Of a stretch of DNA of 64,000 nucleotides, positions 24,467 to 33,140 are shown piece by piece (positions within the stretch are counted from its first letter, which is position 1; every line of letters begins with the position of its first letter). The notes below the pieces were generated by a model. It saw nothing but the letters and a program-made list of their open reading frames with translations. It was not told the origin of the DNA and searched no databases. Source of the DNA: Streptomyces endocoffeicus (GTDB lineage: Bacteria > Actinomycetota > Actinomycetes > Streptomycetales > Streptomycetaceae); NCBI RefSeq assembly GCF_016741935.1, contig NZ_JAERRG010000020.1:124001-188000 (forward strand), written 5' to 3'. Position numbers and translations under genes: made by a program.

Positions 24467-25668
24467 GCGCAGCCGGCGCTCACACGGGGGACCGCGCTGG
24501 TACGGAACCGTCTCGTCAGGAGGCCGACCCCACGGAGGCCCCCCTTACGGAGGCCGTTCTCGCGGAGGCCGTCCTTACGGAGGCCGTCCCTACGGCGACG
24601 GGGTGTGCGGGGCAGGACGCGGTCGCTGCCCCGCACCGGGCGGCCACTGCCCCGCACCGGGCGGGCCGGACGCCGGGCACGACGCCGGGCGACGGGGCGG
24701 CCACGGGCGAGTGCGCGGGCGAGGGGCTGGGCGAGGGTACGGAGCCGCGCAGGCTGCGGTTCGCCGCCCTCGGCGACTCGCTCACCGAGGGGCTCGGCGA
24801 CCCGGCGCCCGGCGGCGGATGGCGCGGCTGGGCCGCGCTGCTGGCGGCGGCGGCCGGGCCGCACCCCGACGAGCCCGTGGAGTTCGTCAATCTCTCCCGC
24901 AGCGGGGCGCTGGCCGCCGATGTCGCCGACGAACAGCTGCCCGCCGCCCGCCGCGCCCGCCCGCATCTGGTGTCGGTCGTGGTCGGCGGGAACGACACGC
25001 TGCGCGACTCGTTCGACATCCGCCGGGTCGCCGAGGCACTCGACCGTACGATCGGCGCGCTGCGCGCCGACGGCGCCGTGGTGCTCACCGCCTGCCTGCC
25101 CGACCCCGGGCGGATGCTGGGGCTGCCGTCCGCGCTGGCCCGCCCGCTGGGGCGCCGGATGCGCGCGGTGAACACCGTGGTGCACGCGCTGTCCCAGCGC
25201 CACGAGGCGGTCCATGTGGAGCTGAGCGACCACACCTGGGTCGCCGACCGGCGGGCGTGGAGCGTGGACCGGCTGCATCCGAGCGAGCTCGGGCACCGGC
25301 TGCTGGCCAGGGAGTTCCACAGCGCCCTGCGCGCCCGGTCCATCGCGACCGGCGCCCCGCCGTCCCTGGAGCTCAACGGCCCCACGCCCTCGCGCACCGC
25401 CTCCGCGTGGTGGATGGCGACCCGCGGCACCCGCTGGATCGCGGACCGCTGCACCGACCTCCTGCCCGGCCTGGTCGCGCTGGCGGCCCTGGAATGGCGC
25501 CACCGCCTCAAGGGCACCGCACATCTGCTCGAGGACCGGGACCGGCGGGCGACAATCGCCGCGCTCACCGCGGTGACCCGCGGTCCGGCCCCCGCCCACC
25601 TCCCGCACCCGCCCGCCGATCCGCTCATCGCCGACACACCGTCGTCCGCTGCGACAATGGCGGGGTGA
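24463..25668 (+). CDS. SGNH/GDSL hydrolase with N-terminal low-complexity repeats
   Basis: 401 aa. SGNH blocks: FAALGDSLTEGLGD (Ser, block I), NLSRSGALA (Gly, block II), VVVGGNDTLRD (Asn, block III) and DRLHPSELGHR (Asp/His, block V). The first 95 residues are low-complexity: four 15-bp units encoding TEAPL, TEAVL, AEAVL and TEAVP, then a duplicated PHRA stretch. They carry no signal peptide, so the enzyme is probably intracellular. GTGA overlaps on both sides place it tightly in the operon with the two glycosyltransferases and upstream of the 5-oxoprolinase. A role as an esterase or deacylase on their glycolipid product is possible (inference). Confidence 0.85.
   Translation: MSAAGAHTGDRAGTEPSRQEADPTEAPLTEAVLAEAVLTEAVPTATGCAGQDAVAAPHRAATAPHRAGRTPGTTPGDGAATGECAGEGLGEGTEPRRLRFAALGDSLTEGLGDPAPGGGWRGWAALLAAAAGPHPDEPVEFVNLSRSGALAADVADEQLPAARRARPHLVSVVVGGNDTLRDSFDIRRVAEALDRTIGALRADGAVVLTACLPDPGRMLGLPSALARPLGRRMRAVNTVVHALSQRHEAVHVELSDHTWVADRRAWSVDRLHPSELGHRLLAREFHSALRARSIATGAPPSLELNGPTPSRTASAWWMATRGTRWIADRCTDLLPGLVALAALEWRHRLKGTAHLLEDRDRRATIAALTAVTRGPAPAHLPHPPADPLIADTPSSAATMAG
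24532..24591 (+). repeat. Four 15-bp tandem repeats inside the SGNH gene
   Basis: Units start at 24532, 24547, 24562 and 24577, each close to ACGGAGGCCGTCCTT, encoding a pentapeptide T/A-E-A-V/P-L/P. The length preserves the frame, so the N-terminal tail can vary in repeat number without breaking the gene. Confidence 0.85.
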
Positions 25669-28600
25669 CTGGTCGCTGGGAATTCTGGATCGACCGGGGC
25701 GGAACCTTCACGGACGTCGTCGGCAAGCGTCCGGACGGCCGCCTGGTCACCCGCAAGCTGCTGTCCCACCACCCCGAGCGCTATACGGACGCCGCCGTCG
25801 CCGGGATCCGGCAGACGCTGGGGCTCGGCCCCGGCGATCCGGTCCCGGCCGACCGGATCGACGTCGTCAAGATGGGCACCACGGTCGCCACCAACGCCCT
25901 CCTGGAGCGCAAGGGTGAGCCGACCGTCCTCGTCGTCACCGAAGGGTTCCGGGACGCGCTGCGCATCGCGTACCAGAACCGCCCCCGCCTCTTCGACCGC
26001 CGGATCCTGCTCCCCGAGGCGCTGTACGACCGGGTGGTGGAGATCCCCGAGCGGGTGGACGCCCATGGCGAGGTCGTCCGCCCCCTGGACCTCGACGCCG
26101 CCGCCGAGGCGCTGCGCGCCGCCCACCGCGACGGCTTCCGCGGCGTCGCCGTCGTCCTGCTGCACGGCTATCGGTACGCCGCGCACGAACAGGCGGTCGC
26201 CGCGGTGGCCCGCGACCTCGGCTTCACCCAGGTGAGCTGCTCCCACGAGGTCAGCCCGCTGATGAAGCTGGTGTCCCGCGGCGACACCACCGTGGTCGAC
26301 GCGTATCTGTCGCCCATCCTGCGCCGCTATGTGGAGGACGTGGCCGCCGAACTGCGCGGTATCCGGCTGATGTTCATGCAGTCCAACGGGGGGCTGCGGG
26401 AGGCCGCGCACTTCCGGGGCAAGGACGCGGTGCTGTCCGGGCCCGCGGGCGGTGTGGTGGGCATGGCGCGCTCCTCCGGCGAGGGCGGACACGATCGCGT
26501 CATCGGCTTCGACATGGGCGGCACCTCGACCGATGTCTCGCACTACGCGGGCGAGTTCGAGCGGATCTTCGGCACCGAGGTCGCCGGGGTGCGGATGCGC
26601 GCCCCGATGATGAACATCCACACCGTGGCGGCGGGCGGCGGTTCGGTGCTCCACTTCGACGGCCGGCGCTACCGCGTGGGGCCGGACTCGGCCGGCGCCG
26701 TCCCCGGCCCCGCCTGCTACCGGCGCGGCGGCCCGCTGACCGTGACCGACGCCAATGTGATGCTCGGCCGGATCCAGCCGGACCACTTCCCGGTGGTCTT
26801 CGGCCCGCACGCCGACCAGCCGCTGGACGCGGCGACGGTCCGGGAGCGCTTCGCCGCGCTCGCCGAGGAGATCGCGGAGGCGACCGGCGACCGGCGCGGA
26901 CCGGAGGAGGTCGCGGCGGGCTTCCTGGACATCGCGGTGCTCAACATGGCCAACGCGGTCAAGAAGATCTCCGTGCAGCGCGGCCGTGACGTCACCCGCT
27001 ACGCGCTCACCAGCTTCGGCGGCGCGGGCGGCCAGCACGCCTGCGCGGTCGCCGACGCGCTCGGCATCGGCACGGTGATCGTGCCGCCGCTCGCGGGGGT
27101 GCTCTCCGCGTACGGCATCGGGGTGGCCGACGCCACCGCCATGCGCGAGCAGGCCGTCGAGGCGGAGCTGGGCGAGGAGACGCTGCCGCGGGTGCGCGAG
27201 CTGTGCGCGCGGCTGGCCGATCAGACCCGTGGCGAACTCCTCGCGGACGGGGTCCCGGAGGACACCCTGGACACCGTCGCCCGGATCCATCTGCGGTATG
27301 CGGGCACCGACTCCAGCATCCCCGTCTCGCTCGGTTCCGCCCCCGCGATGACCGAGGACTTCGTCCGGGCGCACCGCACCCGCTACGCCTTCACCATGGA
27401 CAAGCCGCTGGTCGTCGAGGCGGTGTCGGTCGAGGCGGTCGGCGCGTCCGGACCCACCGGCGGCCATGCCGTGGAACGGCCGCCCAGGGAGGGCGAACTG
27501 GCGCCCGTGACGACCGTAAGGATGTTCTCGGACGGGCACTGGCAGCGGACGGAGCTCTACGAACGCGACCGTATGCGCCCCTCGGACCGGGTCACCGGGC
27601 CCGCGATCGTCGCCGAGGAGGACGCCACCACCGTGGTCGATGCGGGCTGGCGGGCCACCATGGGCGAGCGCGGCCATCTGCTGCTCACCCGGGTCCGGCC
27701 GCGCCCGAGCACCACCGCGGTCGGCACCGAGGTGGACCCGGTGATGCTGGAGGTCTTCAACAGCCTCTTCATGGCCATCGCCGAACAGATGGGCGTCCGC
27801 CTGGAGCACACCGCCCACTCCGTCAACATCAAGGAGCGGCTCGACTTCTCCTGCGCACTCTTCGACGCCGAGGGCAACCTCATCGCCAACGCCCCGCACA
27901 TCCCGGTCCACCTGGGCTCCATGGGCGAGTCCATCAAGGAGGTGCTGCGGCGCAACGGGGGCACGATGCGGCCCGGCGATGTGTACGCGATCAACGACCC
28001 GTACCACGGAGGCACCCATCTGCCGGATGTCACCGTGGTCAGCCCGGTCTTCGACGAGCCGGGGGACCAACTGCTCTTCCTGGTCGCCTCGCGCGGCCAC
28101 CACGCCGAGATCGGCGGCATCACTCCCGGCTCCATGCCCGCCTTCAGCCGCACCATCCAGGAGGAGGGCGTCCTCTTCGACAACTGGCTGCTGGTACGGG
28201 ACGGGGCGCTGCGCGAGCGGGAGACCCGCGAACTGCTGACCGGCGGGCCGTACCCGTCCCGCGCCCCGGACGCCAACCTCGCCGATCTGCTCGCCCAGAT
28301 CGCCGCCAACGAGAAGGGCGTCCAGGAACTGCGCCGGATGATCGGGCAGTTCGGCCTCGACGTCGTGCACGCCTATATGGGCCACGTCCAGGACAACGCC
28401 GAGGAGTCGGTGCGCCGTATCGTCGCCGGGCTGCGCGACGGCTCGTACCGTTACGAGACCGACGGCGGGGCGGTCATCCGCGTCAGCCTTACGGTGGACC
28501 GCGACGCGCGCGGCGCCGTCCTGGACTTCACCGGCACCTCGCCCCAGCGGCCGGGCAACGACAACGCGCCCAGTTCGGTGGTGATGGCGGCCGTGCTCTA

Positions 28601-29309
28601 TGTCTTCCGGACGCTGGTGGTCGAGGACATCCCGCTCAACAGCGGCTGTCTGAAGCCCCTGGAGGTCCGCATCCCCGAGGGCTCCATGCTGGCGCCCGTC
28701 TTCCCGGCCGCCACGGTCGCCGGCAACGTCGAGACCTCCCAGGCCGTCACGGGCGCCCTGTACGCGGCCATGGGCGTCCAGGCAGAGGGCTCCGGCACGA
28801 TGAACAACGTCACCTTCGGCAATGACCGCGTCCAGTACTACGAGACGGTCGCCAGCGGCTCCGGCGCGGGGGACGGCTTCGACGGCGCCGACGCCGTACA
28901 GACCCATATGACCAACTCCCGGCTGACCGACCCCGAGGTGCTGGAGTGGCGCTATCCGGTGCGGGTCGAGAGCTTCACGATCCGCCGGGGCAGCGGCGGC
29001 CGTGGCCGATGGCGCGGCGGCCACGGCGTCACCCGCCGCATCCGCTTCCTGGAGCCGATGACCGTCGCCCTCCTCACCGGCCACCGCCGGGTGGCCCCGT
29101 ACGGCATGGCCGGCGGTGAACCGGGAGCGCTGGGCGCGAACCTGATCGAGCGCGCCGACGGTTCGGTGGACCGCCTGGACGGCCGTGACGCGGCGGACGT
29201 CGGGGTGGGGGACGTCCTGGTCGTCCACACCCCGGGCGGCGGCGGTCACGGCCCGCCGGAGGAGGCCGGGGACGGATTGTCGGTGGCGGATGCCAGATTG
29301 GACGCATGA
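25665..29309 (+). CDS. Full-length 5-oxoprolinase/hydantoinase (fused HyuA-HyuB)
   Basis: 1214 aa from a GTG overlapping the previous stop (GTGA); the frame is open much further upstream but overlaps two other genes. The N-terminal Hydantoinase_A half has the ATP-site motifs DRGGTFTDVVG, VKMGTTVATNALLER, SCSHEVSPLMK, VLSGPAGGVVGM and IGFDMGGTSTDVS. The C-terminal Hydantoinase_B half starts near residue 690 (VDPVMLEVFNSLFMAIAEQMG) with NIKERLDFSCALFD, DVYAINDPYHGGTHLPDV and RGHHAEIGG. The length matches eukaryotic-type OPLAH, which hydrolyses 5-oxo-L-proline to glutamate with ATP. Hydantoin substrates cannot be excluded, but the neighbouring pxp and pcp genes favour 5-oxoproline. Confidence 0.9.
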   Translation: MTGRWEFWIDRGGTFTDVVGKRPDGRLVTRKLLSHHPERYTDAAVAGIRQTLGLGPGDPVPADRIDVVKMGTTVATNALLERKGEPTVLVVTEGFRDALRIAYQNRPRLFDRRILLPEALYDRVVEIPERVDAHGEVVRPLDLDAAAEALRAAHRDGFRGVAVVLLHGYRYAAHEQAVAAVARDLGFTQVSCSHEVSPLMKLVSRGDTTVVDAYLSPILRRYVEDVAAELRGIRLMFMQSNGGLREAAHFRGKDAVLSGPAGGVVGMARSSGEGGHDRVIGFDMGGTSTDVSHYAGEFERIFGTEVAGVRMRAPMMNIHTVAAGGGSVLHFDGRRYRVGPDSAGAVPGPACYRRGGPLTVTDANVMLGRIQPDHFPVVFGPHADQPLDAATVRERFAALAEEIAEATGDRRGPEEVAAGFLDIAVLNMANAVKKISVQRGRDVTRYALTSFGGAGGQHACAVADALGIGTVIVPPLAGVLSAYGIGVADATAMREQAVEAELGEETLPRVRELCARLADQTRGELLADGVPEDTLDTVARIHLRYAGTDSSIPVSLGSAPAMTEDFVRAHRTRYAFTMDKPLVVEAVSVEAVGASGPTGGHAVERPPREGELAPVTTVRMFSDGHWQRTELYERDRMRPSDRVTGPAIVAEEDATTVVDAGWRATMGERGHLLLTRVRPRPSTTAVGTEVDPVMLEVFNSLFMAIAEQMGVRLEHTAHSVNIKERLDFSCALFDAEGNLIANAPHIPVHLGSMGESIKEVLRRNGGTMRPGDVYAINDPYHGGTHLPDVTVVSPVFDEPGDQLLFLVASRGHHAEIGGITPGSMPAFSRTIQEEGVLFDNWLLVRDGALRERETRELLTGGPYPSRAPDANLADLLAQIAANEKGVQELRRMIGQFGLDVVHAYMGHVQDNAEESVRRIVAGLRDGSYRYETDGGAVIRVSLTVDRDARGAVLDFTGTSPQRPGNDNAPSSVVMAAVLYVFRTLVVEDIPLNSGCLKPLEVRIPEGSMLAPVFPAATVAGNVETSQAVTGALYAAMGVQAEGSGTMNNVTFGNDRVQYYETVASGSGAGDGFDGADAVQTHMTNSRLTDPEVLEWRYPVRVESFTIRRGSGGRGRWRGGHGVTRRIRFLEPMTVALLTGHRRVAPYGMAGGEPGALGANLIERADGSVDRLDGRDAADVGVGDVLVVHTPGGGGHGPPEEAGDGLSVADARLDA

Positions 29310-29695
29310 CCGACTGGCAGGACATCCACGACTGGACGGATCTGCGGGCCGTGCGCGCCGCGCTCGCCGCGGGGGCGGACCCCGATCGCGTCCTCGGCGG
29401 CCATATGGCGCCGCTGCACTCCGCGGCCTGCTCGGGGAGTGCCGAGGTGCTGGCCGAACTGCTCACGGTGGCACGGGAGGTGGACCAGCCGGACGCGGCG
29501 GGCCGCACCCCGCTGTGGCACGCGGTGCGCAACTGGGACCGGGCGAAGGCGTCGGCGCTCATCGCGGCCGGGGCCGACCCCTGGCGGCCCCGGGAGGCCG
29601 ACGGGCGCTGCCCCGGCGGGCTGGCCTGGTGGACGCCACCACGCCACCACGCCAGCTCGTCCGGGCACCGTGGCCGTCTCGATCTGGCCAATTGA
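29306..29695 (+). CDS. Ankyrin-repeat protein, probably truncated
   Basis: 129 aa, ATG overlapping the 5-oxoprolinase stop (ATGA). Ankyrin-type pattern: RAALAAGADPDRVLGGHMAPLHSAACSGSAEVLAELL, then GRTPLWHAVRNWDRAKASALIAAGADPWRP. Streptomyces relatives of this kind run to 200-280 residues with a further domain after ADPWRP. Here the sequence ends in PRHHASSSGHRGRLDLAN, and the DNA that follows (to about 29900) is less codon-biased. I take it as a C-terminally truncated gene; a short functional version is possible. Confidence 0.65.
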   Translation: MTDWQDIHDWTDLRAVRAALAAGADPDRVLGGHMAPLHSAACSGSAEVLAELLTVAREVDQPDAAGRTPLWHAVRNWDRAKASALIAAGADPWRPREADGRCPGGLAWWTPPRHHASSSGHRGRLDLAN

Positions 29696-29921
29696 GTTCG
29701 GCCAGAGGCGACGGGGAGGCCCTGAACCATCTCTCTGTTGGAGCAGGGGCCCCGCACGCTGGCACCGCACCCGGCGTCCCAGATCGCGCCGCTTACGCTG
29801 TCCCGGCCCCTGCACGGCACCGCAAGCCCGAGAAGCGACCATCACACTATTGAGCTAAACCGACCTCGTGCACGCTCCTCGACAAGCAGTTCCAACCCCC
29901 TCCATAGCCCGTGACGGGGTG
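29696..29921. other. Non-coding stretch after the ankyrin gene, possible insertion remnant
   Basis: About 226 bp with lower coding bias than its surroundings. GCAGGGGCC (29743-29751) and GGCCCCTGC (29805-29813) are inverted repeats 53 nt apart, and the right end is unusually AT-rich for this window (ATCACACTATTGAGCTAAAC). It may be a remnant of a small mobile element that cut the ankyrin gene, but no transposase or clear terminal repeats are present. Confidence 0.3.
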
Positions 29922-30140
29922 ATGTGCTCCTGTGAGGAGGTCATGCTCGATCCGGAGCAGGGCGATCCGGAGGAGGCATGGCGGTATCGGTTCGGGGACG
30001 GCGGGCATCCGTCCGGCTGGACGGCGCGGGCGCTGGCGATGGCCGCCGCGGTCACGGGGGTCGCGGTCGACGGCGGGCCGCGGTGGATCGGCCGGCCGGG
30101 TGGCAGCGTCATCCTGCTGCCCGAGCGGCTGCGCGACTGA
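29922..30140 (+). CDS. Small hypothetical protein, 72 aa
   Basis: Unrecognised. The frame is open from 29868; ATG 29922 (MCSCEEVMLDPEQGD) and ATG 29943 (MLDPEQGDPEEAWRYRF) are both possible, and GAGGAGG sits just before the latter but only 2-3 bases away. The body DPEEAWRYRFGDGGHPSGWTARALAMAAAVTGVAVDGGPRW looks like real protein with one helix-rich segment. It could be an independent gene or the detached C-terminal part of the ankyrin gene upstream. No membrane segment or signal. Confidence 0.5.
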   Translation: MCSCEEVMLDPEQGDPEEAWRYRFGDGGHPSGWTARALAMAAAVTGVAVDGGPRWIGRPGGSVILLPERLRD

Positions 30141-30153
30141 CGCCCCTGGGGAG

Positions 30154-30173
30154 GCCCCGAGCCGCCCCGGGGC
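30154..30173 (+). terminator. Weak hairpin after the 72-aa gene
   Basis: GCCCCG (30154-30159) and CGGGGC (30168-30173) can pair with an 8-nt loop 13 bp after the stop codon. Short, so low confidence. Confidence 0.35.
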
Positions 30174-30362
30174 TCAAACAGGCAGCCCGATATGAGGTAT
30201 GGCGTGATCGGATCCGTTTGCCGCCGCCACGATCGGAAACCCGAACCTTGTCAAAGCCCGCCCGGACGCGCCCGCATGACCCACGGGCGTCCGCCCCGCG
30301 CACCCCGTGCGTGAGCCCGACGGCGGGTGCTTTCAGCAACGTCGTTCACGGAAGGGGCAGCC

Positions 30363-30629
30363 ATGGCCTGGTGGCATAACGCCGAATGCACGCATGAGGA
30401 TCCGGAGCTGTTCTTCCCCGTGGGGGTGGCGGGACCGGCCGCCCGGCGGCAGGAGACGCTGGCCAAGGAGGTCTGCCGGCGCTGTCCGGTGATCCAGGAT
30501 TGCCTGGACCACGCGCTGGAGAGCGGAATGACCCACGGGGTCTGGGGCGGCACCGGTGAGGAGGAGCGCCGCGCGCTGCGCCGCAGGGCACAGCGCAGGG
30601 AGCGCGTCGGCGCACGGCGCGCCCGTTAG
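30363..30629 (+). CDS. WhiB-like Fe-S regulatory protein
   Basis: 88 aa from the ATG preceded by GGAAGGGG; an upstream in-frame start at 30327 lacks an RBS. Four cluster-binding cysteines at residues 9, 38, 41 and 47 (AEC..EVCRRCPVIQDC), the GVWGG turn (59-63) and a basic tail RRALRRRAQRRERVGARRAR for DNA contact. The sequence DPELFFPVGVAGPA resembles the WhiB1/WblE subgroup. It would bind a 4Fe-4S cluster and usually partners the primary sigma factor. Its stop codon overlaps that of the convergent pxpC. Confidence 0.93.
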   Translation: MAWWHNAECTHEDPELFFPVGVAGPAARRQETLAKEVCRRCPVIQDCLDHALESGMTHGVWGGTGEEERRALRRRAQRRERVGARRAR

Positions 30630-31537
30630 CCGCCGTCCGGGACGGTCCGCCGCGCAGGCGGCCCCCAGGAGGCCCGGACCAGCGGGGTGAACCGCACCGG
30701 AGTGCCGGGGACGGCCTGCGCCGCGGCGGCCAGATACCGCTCCGGCACGACGCCCACGACCGGGTAGCCGCCGGTCGTGGGATGGTCGGCGAGGAAGAGC
30801 ACCGGGCGTCCGTCCGGCGGGACTTGGAGCGCGCCGAGCGCCATGCCCTCACTGGCCAGCTCACCGTCCCGCGCCCGCTCCAGTGAGGGGCCCTCGGTCC
30901 GCAGTCCGATCCGGTTGCTCGCGGCCGAGACGCGGAAGTCCCCGGTGGTAAGGGTGCGCAGCCCCGCGGGGGTGAACCAGTCGTCGCGCGGGCCGAGCAC
31001 CACGGGGAGCACCAGTTCGGGTGCGACGCCCCGATGCGGCACCCCGTCCACGTCGGGCACCGGCCCGCGCGGCCGCCCGAGCCGCAGCACCGCGCCGTCC
31101 GCGAGCGGCGCCGGGCCCAGCCCGGACAGCACGTCCGTGGCCCGGCTGCCCAGCACCGGCTCGGCCTCCACACCGCCGTCGAACGCCACATAGCTGCGCA
31201 CCCCGTGGGCGGCGGCCCCGGCCTCCAGGAGCGCACCCGACGGCACCCGGACGGCCGAGCCCCATGCGACGGGGCGGCCGCCCACCGTGACCGGGCAGGG
31301 CGCGCCGGTGACCGCGACCGTCGCCGGGCGGAGCGGCCGTACCGCGCAGCCGGTGAGCGTGGTCTCCAGGGTCGCGGCCCCTTCGGCGTTGCCCACCAGG
31401 CGGTTGGCGAGCCGGTGGGCGGGCTGGTCGAGCGCCCCCGAGCGGCCCACCCCGAGATGGGCATGGCCGACGCGGCCGAGATCCTGGACGGTGGTCAGGG
31501 CTCCCGGCCGTACGACGACGAAGGCACTGTCGGTCAT
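30626..31537 (-). CDS. pxpC: 5-oxoprolinase subunit C (PxpC, biotin-dependent carboxyltransferase-like)
   Basis: 303 aa. FVVVRPGALTTVQDLGRVGHAHLGVGRSGALD is the signature N-terminus of the KipA/PxpC family, and PVVLGPRDDWFT with DGRPVLFLADHPTTGGYPVVGVV its C-terminal domain. PxpC works with PxpA and PxpB to open 5-oxoproline to glutamate with ATP. ATG-TGA overlap (4 nt) with pxpB shows one operon pxpA-pxpB-pxpC on the minus strand. The stop codon (TAA) overlaps the stop of the convergent whiB-like gene. Confidence 0.93.
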   Translation of the reverse strand: MTDSAFVVVRPGALTTVQDLGRVGHAHLGVGRSGALDQPAHRLANRLVGNAEGAATLETTLTGCAVRPLRPATVAVTGAPCPVTVGGRPVAWGSAVRVPSGALLEAGAAAHGVRSYVAFDGGVEAEPVLGSRATDVLSGLGPAPLADGAVLRLGRPRGPVPDVDGVPHRGVAPELVLPVVLGPRDDWFTPAGLRTLTTGDFRVSAASNRIGLRTEGPSLERARDGELASEGMALGALQVPPDGRPVLFLADHPTTGGYPVVGVVPERYLAAAAQAVPGTPVRFTPLVRASWGPPARRTVPDGG

Positions 31538-32184
31538 GGCGCCGCCCCTTCCGGGGCCGTGTTATCCGATACCGGGATGAAGTGGACGCGAGTGCCGGGG
31601 GTGAGCAGCGCCGCCGGTTCCCGCGCGGTGTTCCACAGCACGGCGTCCGTGGTGCCGATGAGCTGCCAGCCGCCGGGGGATGAGCGTGGATAGACGCCCG
31701 TGTACCCGCCCGCGAGGGCCACCGAGCCGATCGGCACCCGCGTCCTGGGCGTCGCGTGGCGCGGTACGTGGAACCGCTCGGGCAGCCCCGTCAGATAGCC
31801 GAAACCGGGCGCGAAGCCGCAGAAGGCCACCCGGAACTCGGCGCCGGAGTGGATCCGTACGGCCTCCTCGGGCGTCACCCCCCACCGCCGCGCGACCTCG
31901 TCCAGATCGGGCCCGTCGTAGCGCACGGGCACCTCGACGATCTCGCTGTCGCCCCGGTCGAGGGGCGGTATCCGCCAGCGGGGCAGCTCGGCGGCGAGCC
32001 GCCCGGGGTCGGCGAGCCCGTCGAGGAACACGGTCCGGGCGGCGGGCACGATCTCGCGCACGGCGGGCAGCCGCCGCTCGGCGGCGCGGCGCAGCAGCTC
32101 GGCGTGGAGCGCCTCGGCCGCCGCACCGCTGTCGAGCTCGATGAGCAGCCCGTGCTCGCCGACGGGCAGGGTCCGCACCGTCAT
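31534..32184 (-). CDS. pxpB: 5-oxoprolinase subunit B (PxpB)
   Basis: 216 aa. Family motifs: LLIELDSGAAAEALHAELL, REIVPAARTVFLDG, VEVPVRYDGPDLDEVAR, VAFCGFAPGFGYLTGLPE and PRTRVPIGSVALAGGYTGVYPRSSPGGWQLIG. KipI-like fold, cytoplasmic; subunit of the PxpABC complex. Overlaps pxpC by 4 nt and pxpA by 4 nt, so the three are coupled. In Bacillus the orthologue was first known as an inhibitor of the sporulation kinase KinA; the metabolic role is the conserved one. Confidence 0.93.
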   Translation of the reverse strand: MTVRTLPVGEHGLLIELDSGAAAEALHAELLRRAAERRLPAVREIVPAARTVFLDGLADPGRLAAELPRWRIPPLDRGDSEIVEVPVRYDGPDLDEVARRWGVTPEEAVRIHSGAEFRVAFCGFAPGFGYLTGLPERFHVPRHATPRTRVPIGSVALAGGYTGVYPRSSPGGWQLIGTTDAVLWNTAREPAALLTPGTRVHFIPVSDNTAPEGAAP

Positions 32185-32960
32185 ATGAACGCCGCCACGC
32201 GTACCCCCGCGGCGGCCAGCTCGGACCGCACCCGGCGGGCGAGGTCGGCGGCGCCGGGGGTGTCACCGTGGACGCACAGCGAGCGCACGTCCACCTCGAT
32301 GCGCCGTCCGTCGATCGCGGTCACCGCGCGGTCGCGGGCGAAGCCCAGGGCGCGCTTGACCACCGTGTCCGGGTCGTGGACCACGGCGCCGGGCTCGGCG
32401 CGCGGCACGAGCGTCCCGGCGGCCGTGTAGGCGCGGTCGGCGAACGCCTCGGTGATCACCGGCAGCCCGGCCGCGCGGGCCGCCTCGTGCAGCCGGGACC
32501 CGGGCAGCCCCAGCACCGGCAGCGGACCGCCGGCGGCCAGCCCGACGCCCTCGATCACGGCGGCGGCCTGCGCCTCGTCGTGCACACTGCGGTTGTAGAG
32601 CGCGCCGTGGGGCTTGACGTAGTGCACCCGCGTCCCGGCGGCACGCGCGAAGATCTCCAACGCGCCGATCTGATAGGCGATCTCGTCGGCCAGCTCCCGG
32701 GGCGGGACGTCCATGCTGCGCCGGCCGAAACCGGCCAGGTCCCGGTAGGAGACCTGGGCCCCGACGCGCACCCCGCGCTCGGCGGCCAGCTCGCACACCC
32801 GGCGCATGGTCGAGGGGTCCCCGGCGTGGAAGCCGCAGGCGACATTGGCGCTGGTGACGATGGACAGCAGGGCCTCGTCGTCGGTGAGCCGCCAGCGGCC
32901 GAACCCCTCGCCGAGGTCGGCGTTGAGATCGATGGACAGGTTCGCCAAGGATGCGGTCAT
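32181..32960 (-). CDS. pxpA: 5-oxoprolinase subunit A (PxpA, LamB/YcsF family)
   Basis: 259 aa from the ATG at 32960; the open frame reaches 33809 but overlaps the GntR gene and its operator. Motifs: SIDLNADLGEGFGRW, SANVACGFHAGDPSTMR, GAQVSYRDLAGFGRR, VKPHGALYN and SLCVHGDTPGA. First gene of pxpABC, transcribed from a promoter (TTGTCG-18-TACCTT, 33032-33061) whose spacer carries a palindrome also found before the DUF969 gene. The RBS is weak (ACGGAT). Confidence 0.94.
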   Translation of the reverse strand: MTASLANLSIDLNADLGEGFGRWRLTDDEALLSIVTSANVACGFHAGDPSTMRRVCELAAERGVRVGAQVSYRDLAGFGRRSMDVPPRELADEIAYQIGALEIFARAAGTRVHYVKPHGALYNRSVHDEAQAAAVIEGVGLAAGGPLPVLGLPGSRLHEAARAAGLPVITEAFADRAYTAAGTLVPRAEPGAVVHDPDTVVKRALGFARDRAVTAIDGRRIEVDVRSLCVHGDTPGAADLARRVRSELAAAGVRVAAFI

Positions 32961-33031
32961 ATCCGTCCGTTCGGGCGTGGGGGATACGTGTCGGGCGTGG
33001 GGGATACGTGAGGGGATGCGGATGGCACCAC

Positions 33032-33061
33032 AAGGTAAGCGATCGTTGAACGATCCGACAA
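33032..33061 (-). promoter_or_regulatory. pxpABC promoter with palindromic operator in the spacer
   Basis: On the minus strand: TTGTCG (33061-33056), 18-nt spacer, TACCTT (33037-33032). The spacer contains GATCGTTGAACGATC (33041-33055), a perfect 7+1+7 palindrome. An operator between -35 and -10 fits repression by the adjacent GntR protein. The predicted 5' leader is about 65 nt. Confidence 0.7.
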
Positions 33062-33140
33062 GATGCTTGTTGTCCGGCGACGGTTTCTGGGCTTGACTTC
33101 TCGCTATACGGGACGAACGAGACACCGAACAGGGGCTGAT

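Noticed and set aside
23760..25664. In-frame upstream extension of the 5-oxoprolinase
   Set aside because: It overlaps the second glycosyltransferase and the SGNH hydrolase, and is Arg/Pro-rich nonsense; the GTGA-coupled start at 25665 gives the family N-terminus.
29700..29870. Possible tRNA or tRNA fragment (GGTTTAGCTCAATAG-like on the minus strand)
   Set aside because: No acceptor stem, anticodon arm or T-loop (GGTTCGAATC) could be fitted; treated as part of an uncharacterised spacer.
31756..32430. Plus-strand open frame across pxpB/pxpA
   Set aside because: Antisense to two genes with clear family motifs and coupled starts.
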